Part shown: in pieces, positions 23,017 to 35,866 of the stretch | Position numbering within the stretch: the first letter of the stretch is position 1 | Layout of the letters: the number at the start of each line of letters is the position of its first letter | From: Capronia americana | Taxonomy: Eukaryota > Ascomycota > Eurotiomycetes > Chaetothyriales > Herpotrichiellaceae | Direction of reading: 5' to 3' | DNA length: 64,000 nucleotides | Assembly (NCBI GenBank): GCA_016110215.1 | Contig: JADWQD010000006.1 | Coordinates: 1,860,001-1,924,000 of the forward strand | Made by a program: the position numbers and the translations under genes | Notes under the pieces: model-generated | What the model was told of the DNA's origin: nothing | The model's input: only the letters and a program-made list of their open reading frames with translations | The model's database searches: none

Positions 23017-25967
23017 TCACGTCCACACCATCTTCTTGATGGTGTGGCCGAGCTGCTCAAAGTAGCCTGTCCGCTTCTTCGCTTCCTCAAGCGAGATGAC
23101 ATCCGCTTGCTCGACCAGATCTGGTCCCTGCTGACCACCTGACTCTGTGTTTCCTGTGATGGCCCTTCTGATGCTGTCCGCAACGTCTTCAGCCACCACG
23201 ATTGCCGCCTTTGCTTGGTTCCCAGGACCCAGGTCGGCATCCGTGGTTGCGGCTGGAATCACCTTCATGGCCAGTTTGCGGGTTGTTGGAGCTGAAGCAG
23301 GGCTGAGCCAGGAGAGGACCCCAGTTCCCCCATCGATACGGCTCTCCGGGTCATCAGCCTTGGGCGGAACATAGTTCTGTAAAGACCGGGTCATGGTCCG
23401 GATGGTGCTCCCCTTGCCAGGATGATATGTCACGACCAGTCCAGCATTGAGCTCCTCTTTCATTTGCCGTTCGCTGAACGTCGATGTGATGTACGTGCCA
23501 TACTGGATCCGCGAGACGGATCGGAGATCAACCTTCTCGAACGAGGCGAGCTTCTCTGTCGTCCAGTCAAACTTGCAACAGTAAAGAGCCGCATCTGTCA
23601 ACAGGACGACTGCTTCCTCAAAAGGTAATGTTCGCAGTGTGTTTTCATGCGCCGGTGTCAACATTGTCCAGCCATGAATCAGATCTTCGTCCTTGTCCTG
23701 TATCACTTGCGTGGCACAGTTATCGATTGCGGCTTGTCGGGCTTGCTCAATCGAGATGCCCGGATCTTTGGCCATCATGCTGCTCTCAAAGTCTTCGAAC
23801 ACTCTCCAAGACGTGTTGCCAAGTAAAAAGTCGATGACTGCTTGTGAGAAATAATCGTTCACCATGTTGTTATAGTATCGGGTGAGTGTCAGGCTGAAAT
23901 CGTTCAATGCTCCACGATAATTCCGCCGTCTAGTGCGTGTAAAGTCTCCTTTCAGTGCCGCGGTGGACGCGTATAGGCGGGATATTGCGTCTCCATTGTC
24001 CGCCCACAGAGTGTTGAACCAGGTGGTGGTCTCATCGTGGAGCAGATCGATTACGAATCCCTCCCTAGCCAGGTCCTTCTGCAACATGTACTGGCCGAAA
24101 GCGCTCATTGCCACGTTAGTCCGGTCCAAGCAATCCATGCAGTTGGTGCGGACGACGCCTGACTGAGTTGACTCAATTCCGTCCTTGGATATCACAGTCT
24201 CTCCAAACTTTTTAACCGTGCCTTCGAGTTTGTCCACAAGCTTGGACACATTTTCGAACTTCATTCCTCGACACTCGGCGTGGAAGTCAAACCACTCAAA
24301 CTGGACGTCTTCGAGCTGGTTGGACTCCTGGAGAGAACGCACAGTTTTCTCCAACGGAACACCGATAATGTTCTCTGGGCCATGCTTGTCAATCAAACAG
24401 GCGATCTGCACCCCACCATACCGCCTCTTGAGATCCTGGAAATGCTTTTTCATCGCTGCTTCGTTCTTGGGACCTGATTGATGCAACATCGGTGTCGGTT
24501 TCAATGAATAGGGCGACTGTGAAAAATAAAGCGGTATCGAGGCACGAATTTGCACGAACGACCGTATCCGCCTCGATAAAGACCAATCAGGAGCAGATAG
24601 TATTTGCTCGGTCTCGACTGCGTTGGCACAGTTGCCTTCGTCATCGAGTCCACGGCGCAGATATCGAAGGCCAGAGCGCTTGACCGACCGCCTCGAAATC
24701 AGGGTCAGGAGATAGGATTCTGTCTCTCCGTTGAGATTTGCAAGGGCTTGTTTGGCGTGATTGATGGCGTGTTGGACTCCAGCGGATTGTTCGTCGTGTT
24801 CAGCATCTACTACGCAAGCCGACTTTGGGTTTTCTGGCTCTGCTCTCGTGACTGTAAAGGTCCTCTGTCCGATAAACCCTTGCATGATGGGCATGGTCCA
24901 CGGATCTTGCCGCGCGTCGAGGAAAGGCCCTAGCATGCGGCGATTCCAAAAGTACTAAATTCCAAGTCAGCCATCTCTATTTCCGGATGGAATACTGGCT
25001 GCATACCAGAGGGTCAAGTGTCTCCCGTGACGGAGGCTCTGCTTTACCACCCATGATTGCCAATCTCCGCGTAAGGTCGAATTCGTAGGAGAAGAAGTAG
25101 CTTCCGGACGTCAGGAGCATCCTGGTCCTTCGAAGGATTTTAGGGACAGCTTCTGTTATGGAAGCGCCGCTCATCAGCTGCTCGGCATCCTTTTCATGGT
25201 CTTGCTCTTGTGTCTCGAGGTCTTCGCTGGTTTGAGGCTGATTGGCTGCCACCGCTGCATCTGCCTCTGTGGGCGGGCTGGCCGACTCGCCATGGTCATC
25301 CCGCTGCGAGGCAGTCGGGACACTTGTGCTTTTTCCCCCACTCCAGCCTTGCTTGGAGAACCACTGAGCAGCAAACCGTCCATATTGGCCTCGGTTGGCA
25401 ATAACATCCCTGGCAATGCTGGTCGGATTGGAAGTCTGCTTCTGCGGAGGTTTCCGGTCAATGGGTGTTTCCGGCTCCGGATGGTCTCGCGGATTGGAGT
25501 TGTTAGCCTCTGTGTCGCTCACATCCGTGTCCGTGTCGGTGGTAGAGGTGTCCGACGTGGCCAGAGACTCGATTGCTGTGGCGATGGCCCGACTGGCTTC
25601 GTTCTGAGAAGACAGCGGGAGAATTGCGACATCGGTGATAACATAGACCGGCCTGCCAAATATCTGCGCGACCTGTTCCCGCTGGGTAATCGCAACAAGG
25701 AAGGAAGACGAAGCAATAGAAAGCAATCCTGCCAAAGTCTAAGCGATTCGGGGTCATCTCAGCCTAAGACGCGGAAACCCTACCGACTATGCCGTGGGCT
25801 TCCAATGGAGCTGGCTTCTTCGCCAGTGCATCAGACTTGTGCAGTTCTTTGATTTGACGGCTCTTGTAGTCGATCTGGATCGCTTTGTGGTGCTCGGCCT
25901 GGCCGTGGGCTTGGAGGACGATGCCATCAACAGCTGCCCAGATGAGCAATCGGCGGACAAGGCCCAT
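23017..25967 (-). CDS. SAC-domain phosphoinositide phosphatase with hSac2-like C-terminal domain, 947 aa
   Basis: Three exons: 25967-25784, 25728-25007 and 24954-23017. Introns are 55 nt (GTAGGG..GGCAG, phase 1) and 52 nt (GTATGC..TTTAG, phase 0). The joins give AHGIVGLLSIASSS and LDPLYFWNRRML, both expected SAC-domain sequences. The catalytic CX5R motif is NCMDCLDRTNV (about residue 575). There are no C-terminal membrane spans, so this is not Sac1 itself. Instead, a C-terminal region (LTPAHENTLRTLPFEEAVVL, then DWTTEKLASFEKVDL) resembles the hSac2 domain of INPP5F-type enzymes. It is likely to dephosphorylate a phosphoinositide on endosomal or plasma membranes. An acidic, low-complexity insert (TSDTSTTDTDTDVSDTEAN) interrupts the N-terminal SAC region. 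Confidence 0.88.
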
Positions 25968-26444
25968 TCTTGCTCGACAGACTCGCAGCAAACTCTACTG
26001 TGAAACACATCAAACTCGGTCAAGAGCCGCCGTAGGGGGAGTTGCAGGCGATAAGTAATACTCGGAGGGCGCGGTGCAGCGTGCCTGAGAATTGAGGTTC
26101 GCGACTCGTCGACTTTGCTCAACGCTGGCGGCCGCGGACTCTGACATCATTGGACGTCATCCCCGTGTCGAATGCTGAGGATTGATTAGAAACTGATCGG
26201 ATCCAAAGTCAGTCATTTCGATCGATGCTTGTGGCAGTCTAACTGATTACGACTTGCAGCGGTTTGAAGTTACTGGAAAGGATAGTTGTAGAATTGGTCT
26301 TCGATTCCATGTCCCGGGAATTTTATATCTACCAAAGACGATGCAATCTCTTCGTACCCTCGTTATCGTTACAATATCTTCAGCCTCGGGCTGTCTCATG
26401 AAATCTCACATCCCATCTTCCTCTCGCGTCACACACAGGCCGAG
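25968..26444. other. SAC phosphatase promoter region and pbs2 3' flank
   Basis: The 477 bp separate the pbs2 stop from the SAC gene start, both on the minus strand. No additional gene is seen. Confidence 0.45.
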
Positions 26445-28499
26445 TCATGAAGAAGCGAAGTCTACACCCTGCACTTTTGCTGCTAGCAAGTCTGGCGAGT
26501 CCAGCCTGACCCCAACATTTGCCTTGATGTCAGCGACGTTCGGGTCTTCGGCCAGCACTCCTGCCCCGTCGTGAGTAAGAAGAGGACTTCCAGGGACAGC
26601 ATCCAGCGGAGCTTCGTGCAGGGCAGGTTTCTTGTGAAACGCCAATTTGCCGGCGGCCTTCTTCTCGAGCGCCCCTTTGACCCAGTCTGCCACTTCCCTG
26701 TCGGCTGTATCAGGTGCCGAGCCGTTTGTAAAGGCCGAGGAAAGACCAGCCTCTGCTGCTTGTTCGCCTTCATCGTCCTCGGTGATCGTGGGTGGCTTCA
26801 ACAGTGGTGCCAACCAAGCATGTCGTAGAAGCATTGCATAATTTGGCCTGAGCCTGGGAATCTTGTTGAGACAACCTCGAACGAAGTCAATGGCAGCCTC
26901 GGAGAACAGCTCAGCGGGTAAATCAGGCGGTTCACCATCCACAATAGCCTTGCACGTATGTCAGCGTTGATATGAAAGTTGCAGAGGGGAAGAATTTACA
27001 CTCAGCTGACTGAATATGTTGTCGTAGGTTTCCGGCGGATAGGGGTATCTGCCAAGTGCCATTTCGATGATAGTGAGACCGAGTGACCAGATATCGGACT
27101 GCACGCTGTATGTGCCGCCGCCAGCTCCCACTTGAGCCATGCCGCCCCCAGAAATCCGTTCAGGAGCCATGTAACTTTGACATCCAATGTTGGTCTTGGC
27201 TATCGAAGCCACGAGGTTGCCACTGACACCGAAATCACAGATCTTGACCTGTCCACGGGTGTTGACAAGGATGTTTGTCGGCTTCACGTCACGGTGAATG
27301 ATGTTGTGGTCATCTTTCAAGCATTTGAGACCCATGACTGTCGACAATGTGATCTTTTTGAGCACGCTTTCAGAAATCCCATCGCCGTACAACTTGTCGA
27401 TGGAGCCACCATCCATGTATTCGATACAGATGTAAACTGATCCTTCTTGGAAAAATGCGCCGTAGAAGTCGATGATGAAAGGTGACACGCAACGGTGGAG
27501 GATGTCCAGCTCCATGATGATGGCAGCGAACTTCGAGTCTTCCAATTCAAGCCGAATCTCTTTCATGGCCATGACAAGACCACTGGTGCCTTTGGTGTCG
27601 ACCTGCGAGTCTGTCTCCTCATCGTCCTTAGCGATCGATGTTGAAGATTGCCGTATCATGTTTCCTCGAAGCCCTAAACCAGGTCGCCTCATTTTGGGCC
27701 GGGCGTGCCTGACCTTGAAAACCGTGCCATAATTGCCCTTGCCCAACTCCGCAAGAGTGTCAACTTCATCCAACGATATTGAAAATGTGCTGCCACCCGC
27801 AAAATCAATACCACTTCCATGGATGACCGCCTTGTTCTGGAAGTTTAACGTGCCCTTCTTCGTATCAACGATGTCGGAGTATTTGTTGAACTGTGAGCCT
27901 GAATCGCCCTTGTCCTCCTCCTGGCCAGCAGGGGCAGGTTTATGAGCATCCGACAGCTTCATACCTCCAGGCTTCAGCCCTCGTTTTGCGGCCAGTCCGC
28001 CCATGGGTGCACCCGGTCGTGGACTCATCATTCTGGGACTGCCGGCGACAGGAGACGGCGACGCCCCGAAATTGGGCGCGTTAGGACGCTGCATGCCAGG
28101 AGGCAACCTTAGACTGGCAGCGGCAGAACTGGGTGAGGACGGAGGACCCCCGGCCAAAGCACCGCCAGCGAAACCCCCGCCCGGTTGTTGGCCAGCGAAG
28201 CCCCCTGTCGGTGCCTTTGGAGCACCTTGCCGAGACAACGAGAAGGCCTTCATTTTTGCTTGTATGTCTGAATTCAGCCCGCTCGCACGGGTTGGAGGTG
28301 GGCCAGGTCTTCTGGCTGCGTTTGTCGGGCCCAGCGGGGCGGAAGAGGGGCTCATGGAAGGCGCCATGGTGGCGTTCTTCGAGCTCAACGACGGAGGTTT
28401 AATCGGCGACTGAGAGGATGGAGACGTCGACTCTGAGTCCAACTGCTCTGGAGATCTGGAGATTTCGGGAGAGGACGGCTGTGGTGATGAGTCGTCCAT
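26445..28499 (-). CDS. pbs2: MAP kinase kinase Pbs2 (HOG osmostress pathway), 667 aa
   Basis: Two exons: 28499-27000 and 26948-26445, with a 51-nt intron (GTAAAT..CTGAC..CAAG) joining FSQLS|AIVDGEPPDLP in phase 0. The N terminus is a long Ser/Pro/Gly-rich docking region. The kinase domain (about 245-540) has the glycine loop ELGKGNYGTVFKV, the catalytic loop IIHRDVKPTNILVN, DFG, and the Pbs2-type activation segment NLVASIAKTNIGCQSYMAPE, with the Ser and Thr phosphorylated by MAPKKKs. The ending after the kinase (LADWVKG region to VDFASS) is fungal specific. Pbs2 phosphorylates the Hog1/SakA MAPK during osmotic and oxidative stress and is the target of the phenylpyrrole-sensitive cascade. Confidence 0.95.
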
Positions 28500-30054
28500 G
28501 GTGACTAAGAGCGAGAAGAGTTCCGTCCTCGGATGTGTGTTGCGTGGCTGCGCACGCGGTTGCGCGTCTTTCGACTGTCATGCGACTCCAACGCCAGCGA
28601 TGGAAATAGGGGCGCAGTGAACTCGAGCAGAGATTGAAGGACGAGGTGATGCGCGGCGGGTGGTGGGGCAGTTGGAAAGAAGTGGTCTGAATTAATTTAT
28701 TTCGAAGCTGGCTGCTATCCCGCGTGTCATTCGACCGGAGCAAAACCGTCCAGGACCTGCTGAGCAAGCACCCGCTGGATTGCCTACCGGAAGAGCCTCA
28801 AATCGGGAGGCAAGGAGGGATGGAAAGCGGGAGGAATTGGAGTCGTGATTCGAAGGTCAAGTCGTTGGCAGAGACCGGTTAGCTCGCAATCAGCACAAGC
28901 TCAAGAGGATTTGCGCCTTGATGTGAGCTGCGGGGACGTCACACGAGTATTTGTGGTTTTGGAGACTGAATTGTTTGACCAGGAGAGGAGGATCTTGGAG
29001 GGGGCGAAGAAACGATGATGGAGGTCGTCAGGCACAAACACCACAGATGCCTCTAAGATAGAAATGGAGCCAGCCCGACTCTGGATATGAAAAGTGTCGA
29101 TCGGTTTCCACAGTCCTCCAGATCCTGAGAGATGAAGCGGGCTTGAGCGAAAGGGGTGTAGGAGGCTCACTAGCCGGCGAGGCGTAGCAACCGGCTGGCT
29201 TGCAGTCCTAGACGAGACAATCAAGTGTGGTTCAACCAAGAATGCCAGGAGAAGTGAGTGAGAGCGTGCGATGCAAGAATGCAGCGAGTTTGTTCAGGAG
29301 CGACTCGAGGTAACGTTAGGATTAGGCTGGATTGATACCGACGTAGATTCATCATTCTCCTCAGATAAATTTCACAGGTGAAGGAAGGGCTTAGGCGCGC
29401 AGTAACCACAGCTTGAACACGGCCTTAGGGACCAAATGAGCGTCAATTGAGTTCAAGACTGCTCCGGAGTGGAGGGTCGATATGGCATTTCTACTTTGCT
29501 ATCCCGGGCAAACCAGCCTTAACCAGCCCCGGTTTAGGCGCTGACACCAGCTTCCACAGGCATTTTGCCCCAGGCTTGGTGAGGACAGCTTCCCAGTTAC
29601 GTTCATTCTACGTCACCTCGCAGATGAGGATACGTATGAGGCTTCTCCCACCGTGTCCGGCGACGTCGACGACATCCAGTCAGGGCCGTCGACTTATCTG
29701 GTGATACGCATTGTGCCATACAGATGACACTGGGTACGCGGCCGTTGTAACGTCGCCTAAACCTCCACGAAACCCGTCGTGACATACCTACTTTATAGCA
29801 CATTATGAAGTCATTTTACGCCAAGTAATGATTATCGTCTGTTTTCTTACACGGGTACCATCTTGTGCTTGTGCATGCTCAGCAGTTGCAAAAGAAGACA
29901 GTATCAGTATCAGTTGAGCGCCATCCTAATAGACTTGCATGCCCAAGCGCCTACCCAGGTGCTGATACGCCACGGACACCGCGCCTTGGTGCCCAACATG
30001 AACGAGTTAATCCGGCAACGCGCCTCCAAGTTCGATTACTGGCCGACCAATGTT
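28500..30054. other. 1.55-kb intergenic region, pbs2 promoter and unassigned DNA
   Basis: The part next to 28499 is the pbs2 promoter and leader. The rest shows only short, non-coding-looking frames. Confidence 0.45.
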
Positions 30055-31842
30055 TCAAGCTGTTGCCCATTCCACCGTCTCGAGCGCCAGGAGCACCAAC
30101 ACCAGTGTCGAAGGTAGGATCCAGACGACGTAGCTCTGAAATAGAATATTGGACATGACGGTCGGATAGACGTTGTTGGTCTGCGTGATCGCACTCAGCT
30201 GCAGCGCGGACGGCGCTCCTGTCAACAGGAAAGCCACCACTATGAAGATCTTGTCGTCCACTATGCTGACCGGGACATACTTGGCAACCAATGCTAAGAA
30301 AGGTGCCATGATGATCGTCGGGAACACCATCCGAGCCACCAGGGAAGCATACAGGAGCCTCTTCTCTTCCGTGGGATCCGTGATGTCTCCTGGCTGATTC
30401 TTGGGAATCGTGTTCCGTGCAAGATTGCCTCCGAGCACGACAAGGATAAGTGGCACCGCGACACCTCCGCTCTGCTGCACAGCTCTTGTCGCCGAGTTAG
30501 CCAAAAAGGTCCCCTTGTCGAAGAAGAGATGTTGCAGGGTAGGCACCGACGCAACGATGATGGCGGCTAGCATAGCCCAAAGTGGTGGGTTCATAAATTC
30601 CCATACTCCAGCCAGAAACGCGCCAGTTTTCCTTCCAACGAACGAGAGGACTTTCTGCACCGGCTTCGGCAAGCACTCAAACGCCCTTCTTGACCTCGTT
30701 CGAACACCGTAGCCGGCTCTTAACATATGGTGGCGGATGACATTCCTTCCTTGGTTGAAGTAACCTTTGATGCCGCCGCAGTCCTCATCATACTTCTTGC
30801 TGTCAGGGTACTTCAGCCACGCTGGATAGTCTATCATTCCATTTGCCGGGCTGGCGAGCAATTCAGGAGCCCCGTTGGCAGATCCATTCAAGGGTCGGTG
30901 GGGTGAATTCCTTGAGGACCGGTTGTGCGGCGTACGCGGAGTTTTGAGACCGTCGGATTTTGAGGTCGTAGGAGACTCGGTTCCTATCCGGGTCTGATCG
31001 TCGTCTTCATCATCGTATTGCTCGAAATCTTCGCTGCTATCGCGACCTCCATCGAAGCTCGGACTCAATAACCGGCGGGATCCTTCATCTTCATCGTCGT
31101 CTCGATAGCCGCCACGACCTCGCTCAACACGGTCTTCTTTCCTGGTGCCTCCCTCTGCTTCCGTATAGTATTCGGGCGGGGCGAGGAGGACGTTGTAGCC
31201 CCAACTCCAGCGCAGCAATTGGCCCAGCTGCTGGAAGATCAGGAGATAAAGGATGCCTCGAGCTCCGACCTCGTCATCGTTGTCGTTGGGTACTTTGTCC
31301 CAATGCAGCCCTTTGAGGGTCTTGGACAAAGATAGAACAAGCGAGATGGGGAGGGAGTTTGAGTTGCCGAAGACGCCCATGGCAATAAGAAAATTTGCTT
31401 GTCTTTTCTGGAACTTCATCACTTTCCCAATCACCCAGGCGCAGGCGTATGATACCAACGTCTGAACAACGAAGATCGCGGGAATGATGGCCAGCTCAGC
31501 CAGCTTCTCCGCCGTCAGTTGCGAAGCCAACTTTGTGAAGATCAGGCATGGTGTGAACAGCATGACATTGAGATTGGCCATCATTTTCTGGGCCTCAGCA
31601 TCAAACATGCCTTGTCTGGCCACAATATATCCGGGTAGACTGACGCACACCACTTCTAGCACGGCCTCGAACACGAGCAGGGTCAAGTTGGCGAAGTTTG
31701 GGTGCCCGGAGTGTGGAGCTGGCTTCTTGAGTAACTCGACTACATTGTCGGCAAAGGGTATCTGATCCCGACGGACGAGATTACTGAGAACTTGGCGATT
31801 GTAGATAGAGGTCGGACTCGTGAGGTAGTCGGAGAGAGGCAT
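30055..31842 (-). CDS. Auxin efflux carrier (AEC/PIN-like) family membrane transporter, 595 aa
   Basis: Single exon. The frame runs further upstream, but the first real ATG is 31842 (MPLSDYLTSP). An N-terminal block of about five membrane helices (LLVFEAVLEVVCVSLPGYIV through ANFLIAMGVFGNSNSLPISL) carries the family signature NSNSLP. A long hydrophilic, acidic loop of about 200 residues follows (EDEGSRRLLSPSFDGGRDSS region). A C-terminal block of about five helices (NPPLWAMLAAIIVASVPTLQ to IVWILPSTLVLVLLALETVE) ends the protein. This is the 5+5 layout of the AEC family (PF03547), as in yeast Ecm3. Plant relatives export auxin. Fungal members are mostly uncharacterised and likely sit in the ER or plasma membrane. 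Confidence 0.92.
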   Translation of the reverse strand: MPLSDYLTSPTSIYNRQVLSNLVRRDQIPFADNVVELLKKPAPHSGHPNFANLTLLVFEAVLEVVCVSLPGYIVARQGMFDAEAQKMMANLNVMLFTPCLIFTKLASQLTAEKLAELAIIPAIFVVQTLVSYACAWVIGKVMKFQKRQANFLIAMGVFGNSNSLPISLVLSLSKTLKGLHWDKVPNDNDDEVGARGILYLLIFQQLGQLLRWSWGYNVLLAPPEYYTEAEGGTRKEDRVERGRGGYRDDDEDEGSRRLLSPSFDGGRDSSEDFEQYDDEDDDQTRIGTESPTTSKSDGLKTPRTPHNRSSRNSPHRPLNGSANGAPELLASPANGMIDYPAWLKYPDSKKYDEDCGGIKGYFNQGRNVIRHHMLRAGYGVRTRSRRAFECLPKPVQKVLSFVGRKTGAFLAGVWEFMNPPLWAMLAAIIVASVPTLQHLFFDKGTFLANSATRAVQQSGGVAVPLILVVLGGNLARNTIPKNQPGDITDPTEEKRLLYASLVARMVFPTIIMAPFLALVAKYVPVSIVDDKIFIVVAFLLTGAPSALQLSAITQTNNVYPTVMSNILFQSYVVWILPSTLVLVLLALETVEWATA

Positions 31843-33662
31843 CCCGTCGTGGTGACAGACACCTCGGGCTCCGAAGAGGGAGAAGGAAGCCGCAGCTCGT
31901 AAGGGGATGGATGCGGAGGAAGACAGAGAGTAACTCGTCTGGGGTTCCGTTAACAGGTCGCGATGGCTGTGCCAACCAGCTGAACACTGATGCAATCTCC
32001 TGACGATACGGTCAGGACCGGCTGTAGGTGATGGCGAGCCTGAGTTCCGCAGAAAGGAAACTTGGCCTGCGGACCCAGTGGAAGCAACCGCGGTAAATCA
32101 AAGTACACGCAGGAAAACAATCAACAAGAAAAGGATTCAGAAGCAAAGATACGCAGCTGGTGAGGGTTGAGCGGCGTCGAAGGTTGCGACACGATACACG
32201 ATGCACGGTGGCATCTGATTGGAGCTGATGCTGCAATCGCCGCCATCCAAGTTCGCGGCTGGGCCTCGTCGTCGCTTTTCTTTTGCTTCAACCACTTTAA
32301 CTTTAGCCACAGCGTCCATCTATTGGTGGATGGACCGGCCTGACATGGGCAGCGCCCTGATAGTGGTCCTCATCGCCGAATGTCTTCGCAGCTGCCCTCG
32401 ACGTCAATCGCTGGAAATATGACACCTTCGACCCAGTTAGGAACGGACATGGTCCCTGAATGGCATGTCTCTAGAAACATAAATAGGAAACAACAACATC
32501 AGGTACAAGCTGGCCCTTTGCCAATCGGGTGGCTACCACTACTTGGATCGCCGACCCCGAATACGAGGGAGGTCGATATGAACCCAGGTACCTCACATGT
32601 ACGTATTCCACAAGAGGGAAACATATCACAATGACACCAACTTCCAACTCGTTATCACCTCGATTTTGTCCATGTGCGATATACATCCGTCGCGTTCTCT
32701 TTCCGCGCCCTGAGTCCCTCCCCCCGTTTGACCTAGTTGTAGACTGTATCGGCGGCGAACCACTCCTCGCTGCTCCTGACGACAGCAACAACAACAACGC
32801 CGCCACTCTTCTCGATCATCAGTCCCGGCGGGAGTGTCATCACGCTAGTCGCCCGTGTGAAAGTCTAGGGCGAGACCACCTCAGCGTAAATCACAAAGAA
32901 ATGTGCAAAGTACGGACGTGAATGTTGAATTCTTCATCGTCAAAACTTCGGGGCGAGGAATTGGACACCATTGGCGGCCGGATCAGGGAGCCCACTGGAG
33001 TAAGATATACCTATTGGGGGACGGACAGTTGGTGATGCAGGTTCCTGGGGCAGGGGGGAAGGGCATTGGAAAGGTCGGGATCAGGAGCGACCGCACAGTA
33101 GATTTGCGAGACAGGCGAGATCAACTGCCCGTTCGGACTTCCGCTTTTCACTTGCAAAGCAGCTGACCATTATATCGGGTGAGATACGCTGGACGCCCTG
33201 CTCCAGGTCGCTGTGCAGCTCTTAACCGGGCAAGCAAATCACGAACAATGATGTGGTCCATTGAGCTCTTTCCCCAAAATCAAGTCGTTTCGTCGAATGG
33301 CTAAATAGAATAGTTCCAAGGCTCAGCTCGTTTGCTGGAGCCCGAGCCCCAAGATAGCAGGTATTCGTCAATAGGTACTTCAAGTTGCCACCAGTCTTCC
33401 AGCATGTCCATGTGTCCCTCGCAGCCAGCGCCGCCACGGCTATCCTGTCCCATGCCCACCCACTGCCAGAACTTTTACCTAGCACATCAGACCACCAAGA
33501 TAGCGCCATTTCGTTATCCGTACAGACCGTTGCACCCTTCCACACTGTAAATCACCTGCTGACCTTCGCTCCAGAAGCACCAGCAGTAGCTCAAGGACTA
33601 AGAATCACAGGATTCTTCTTGTTGTAACCACGTGTGAATAGACCAAAGCTCTTCGAATTCCC
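31843..33662. other. 1.8-kb intergenic region
   Basis: The left part is the transporter's promoter and leader, with an open but ATG-less upstream frame. The remainder has no convincing coding signal. The right end is the 3' flank of the histone deacetylase gene. Confidence 0.45.
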
Positions 33663-35866
33663 CTAAGATCCTTGCTTTGCTCCTGCCCCGATCCCTGCTT
33701 GTGGTTCACGTTCGCCCTGCGCTGGTCGTTCGATGGTAGTAGCCTCGGCGGCACCCTCCGCAGCCTCCACCTTCGCCATTGCCTCCGTCTTAGCCTCCCC
33801 CTCGGCATTCGCCAACTCTCGTTCCATACGTCCTTCTTCCTGCGCTTTGGCGACTTCATCGTCACCAATCACTTCTTGTTTGATGGCTGTTTCTTCGGCC
33901 GTTGCGCCGCTGGCTTCAGGTTCAGTGGTCACTGGAGGAAGATGCGGAGCGTGCACAGCGATTGCGCTTTCATCTTCGCCTTCATGCATTGACGATTCCG
34001 AGATTGCGGCGTTAGCTGCAGCCGGCGAGGGCTCTTCGTCTCCTGGGGTTGGCGGTGAATCGGGAGGTGTACGTTGTTGCTGTACCGCACTAGTCGCTTC
34101 CTCCATCGGATGCGGCAGCTCGTGTTGAGCTGCCGTGGCGGCGAGGATATGGCCATTCGGCGCATCTGCGTCCCCCATCTCGATGTCACCATCATCAACT
34201 GCTGGGGGGTTATGGGCTGGTGATTGAGGACCAGAAGTCGCGGCCGGACCGTTAACGTGTTCGCCGTTCTGGGGACTCGGAGTGGGCTGACCAATCCTTT
34301 CTAGATCGTCGTCCACATTCATTTCGTCTGCCACTTCATCGGGTAGGCTTGATGCCTGTTGCGGTGTGCCCATTCCACTTCCTGTCTCAACACCCGAATC
34401 GTTGCCGCCTACATCCATAATGTGGCGGTAATTCTGTATAGCTCGTCGTTTCCGGCTGCCTGATGGGCGGCCGTCTCCGTCAATCTCCATTTCTTCGTCT
34501 TCGCTATCTGATAGTTCACCGTTCTTTTGGACGTATTTGTCTGCTCTGCGCTGAGTGCGACGCTTGTCGATATTTTCATCTTCGTCGAGATCATCCAGAG
34601 CAGCTTCGTCGTCATCATTCAGGCCGAGGGAATCCCTCGGAACGTCCGTCATCTGTACCGACGGGGCATGAGCGGTCCGCTTCATGTTTTCAAGGACTTG
34701 AGTAAGGATTTTGTCAAGATATTCTCTCGAGTTTGCGTTGTCCATATTGGACGGTCGTACATCAAGCTCATAGTCTGGAGCGTAGTACTGATGGGGATTA
34801 GCAACGTTCTAGGGCACACGCGTGTTCCGTAACATACCTCGTAGTAGTCGTTGTATGGAAGATTTGCCGTCATGTGCTCACCCACAAGGCAGCCGGTCTC
34901 AAAAGCCCATGTCCTTGCGACGTTCCGCATCGTGTAGCCTCCACCTCCAACAATGAGGGTGGGGAGGTTGAACGACTTGACGAATTGAACGCAGTTTGCA
35001 TGACCCTTCATGCTAAGATTGAAGCAGCCTAGCCGGTCGCCGGAGAGAGAATCACCTCCGCATTGCAGCACGACAGCTGATGGCTGATAGTACTCCATAG
35101 TGGCCCGGATGACAGGCTCAAAGATGCCCTTGTACGAAGTATCATCGATCCCGTCTCGGAGAGGAAAGTTAACGGCATAGTGTTTGCCCAAGCCCACACC
35201 AATATCCCTAAGCTCGCCGGTACCGGGGAAATATTCGCCATATTTGTGAAAAGAGACAGTCATTACCCTGTCAGTAGTGTAGAAAGCCTCTTCGACACCG
35301 TCGCCGTGATGTACATCGATGTCGACGTAGAGGACTCTCTTGTGGAACCTCAGAAGCTCGATGATGCCGAGAACAATGTCGTTGACGTAGCAAAACCCGG
35401 AGGCTTCTGATTTCTTTGCGTGATGCAGACCTCCAGCCCAGTTGATGGCAATGTCTGCCTTCTGGCGGTTCAACCTGGCAGCGCCTTCCATCGAACCACC
35501 TGCACTGATGCCGCAGAACTCGAAGAGGCCATCAAAGACAGGACAATCATCTCCGACGTTGTACTTTTGCTGCTCTTTCTGGTACGAGTCCATGTTATCC
35601 GGCGTCACTTTTGCGAGGAAATCGATGTACTCGTCGGTGTGAAACTGGGTCATCTCGTACTTGGAGGCAGGCTTTGCGCGATAGATCTCCATCTTCTTGT
35701 AGAGGCCATAGTTCATGACCAAAGAATGAGCAAGCCGTATTCGGTGAGGCTTCATGGGATGGCCCGAGACATATGCGTAGTTGCCGACGTCCGAGTCGTA
35801 GAAGTAGGCGACTCTCTTCTTGTCGTCGCGCTTGTGGTTCGGAGGGTCGACTGGGGCGTACGCCAT
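33663..35866 (-). CDS. rpdA: Class I histone deacetylase RpdA/Rpd3, 717 aa
   Basis: Two exons: 35866-34838 and 34787-33663, with a 50-nt intron (GTATGT..CATCAG) joining YNDYYE|YYAPDYELDV in phase 0. The catalytic domain (about 18-330) has NWAGGLHHAKKSEASGFCYV, the zinc and charge-relay block DIDVHHGDGVEEAF, SFHKYGEYFPGTG and GGGGYTMRNVARTW. The C-terminal half is an acidic, Ser/Pro-rich extension (DEEMEIDGDGRPSGSRKRRA, then AIQNYRHIMD) of the kind known to be essential in Aspergillus RpdA. It acts in Sin3-type corepressor complexes. It is divergent from rpn11 (705 bp between starts). Confidence 0.96.
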
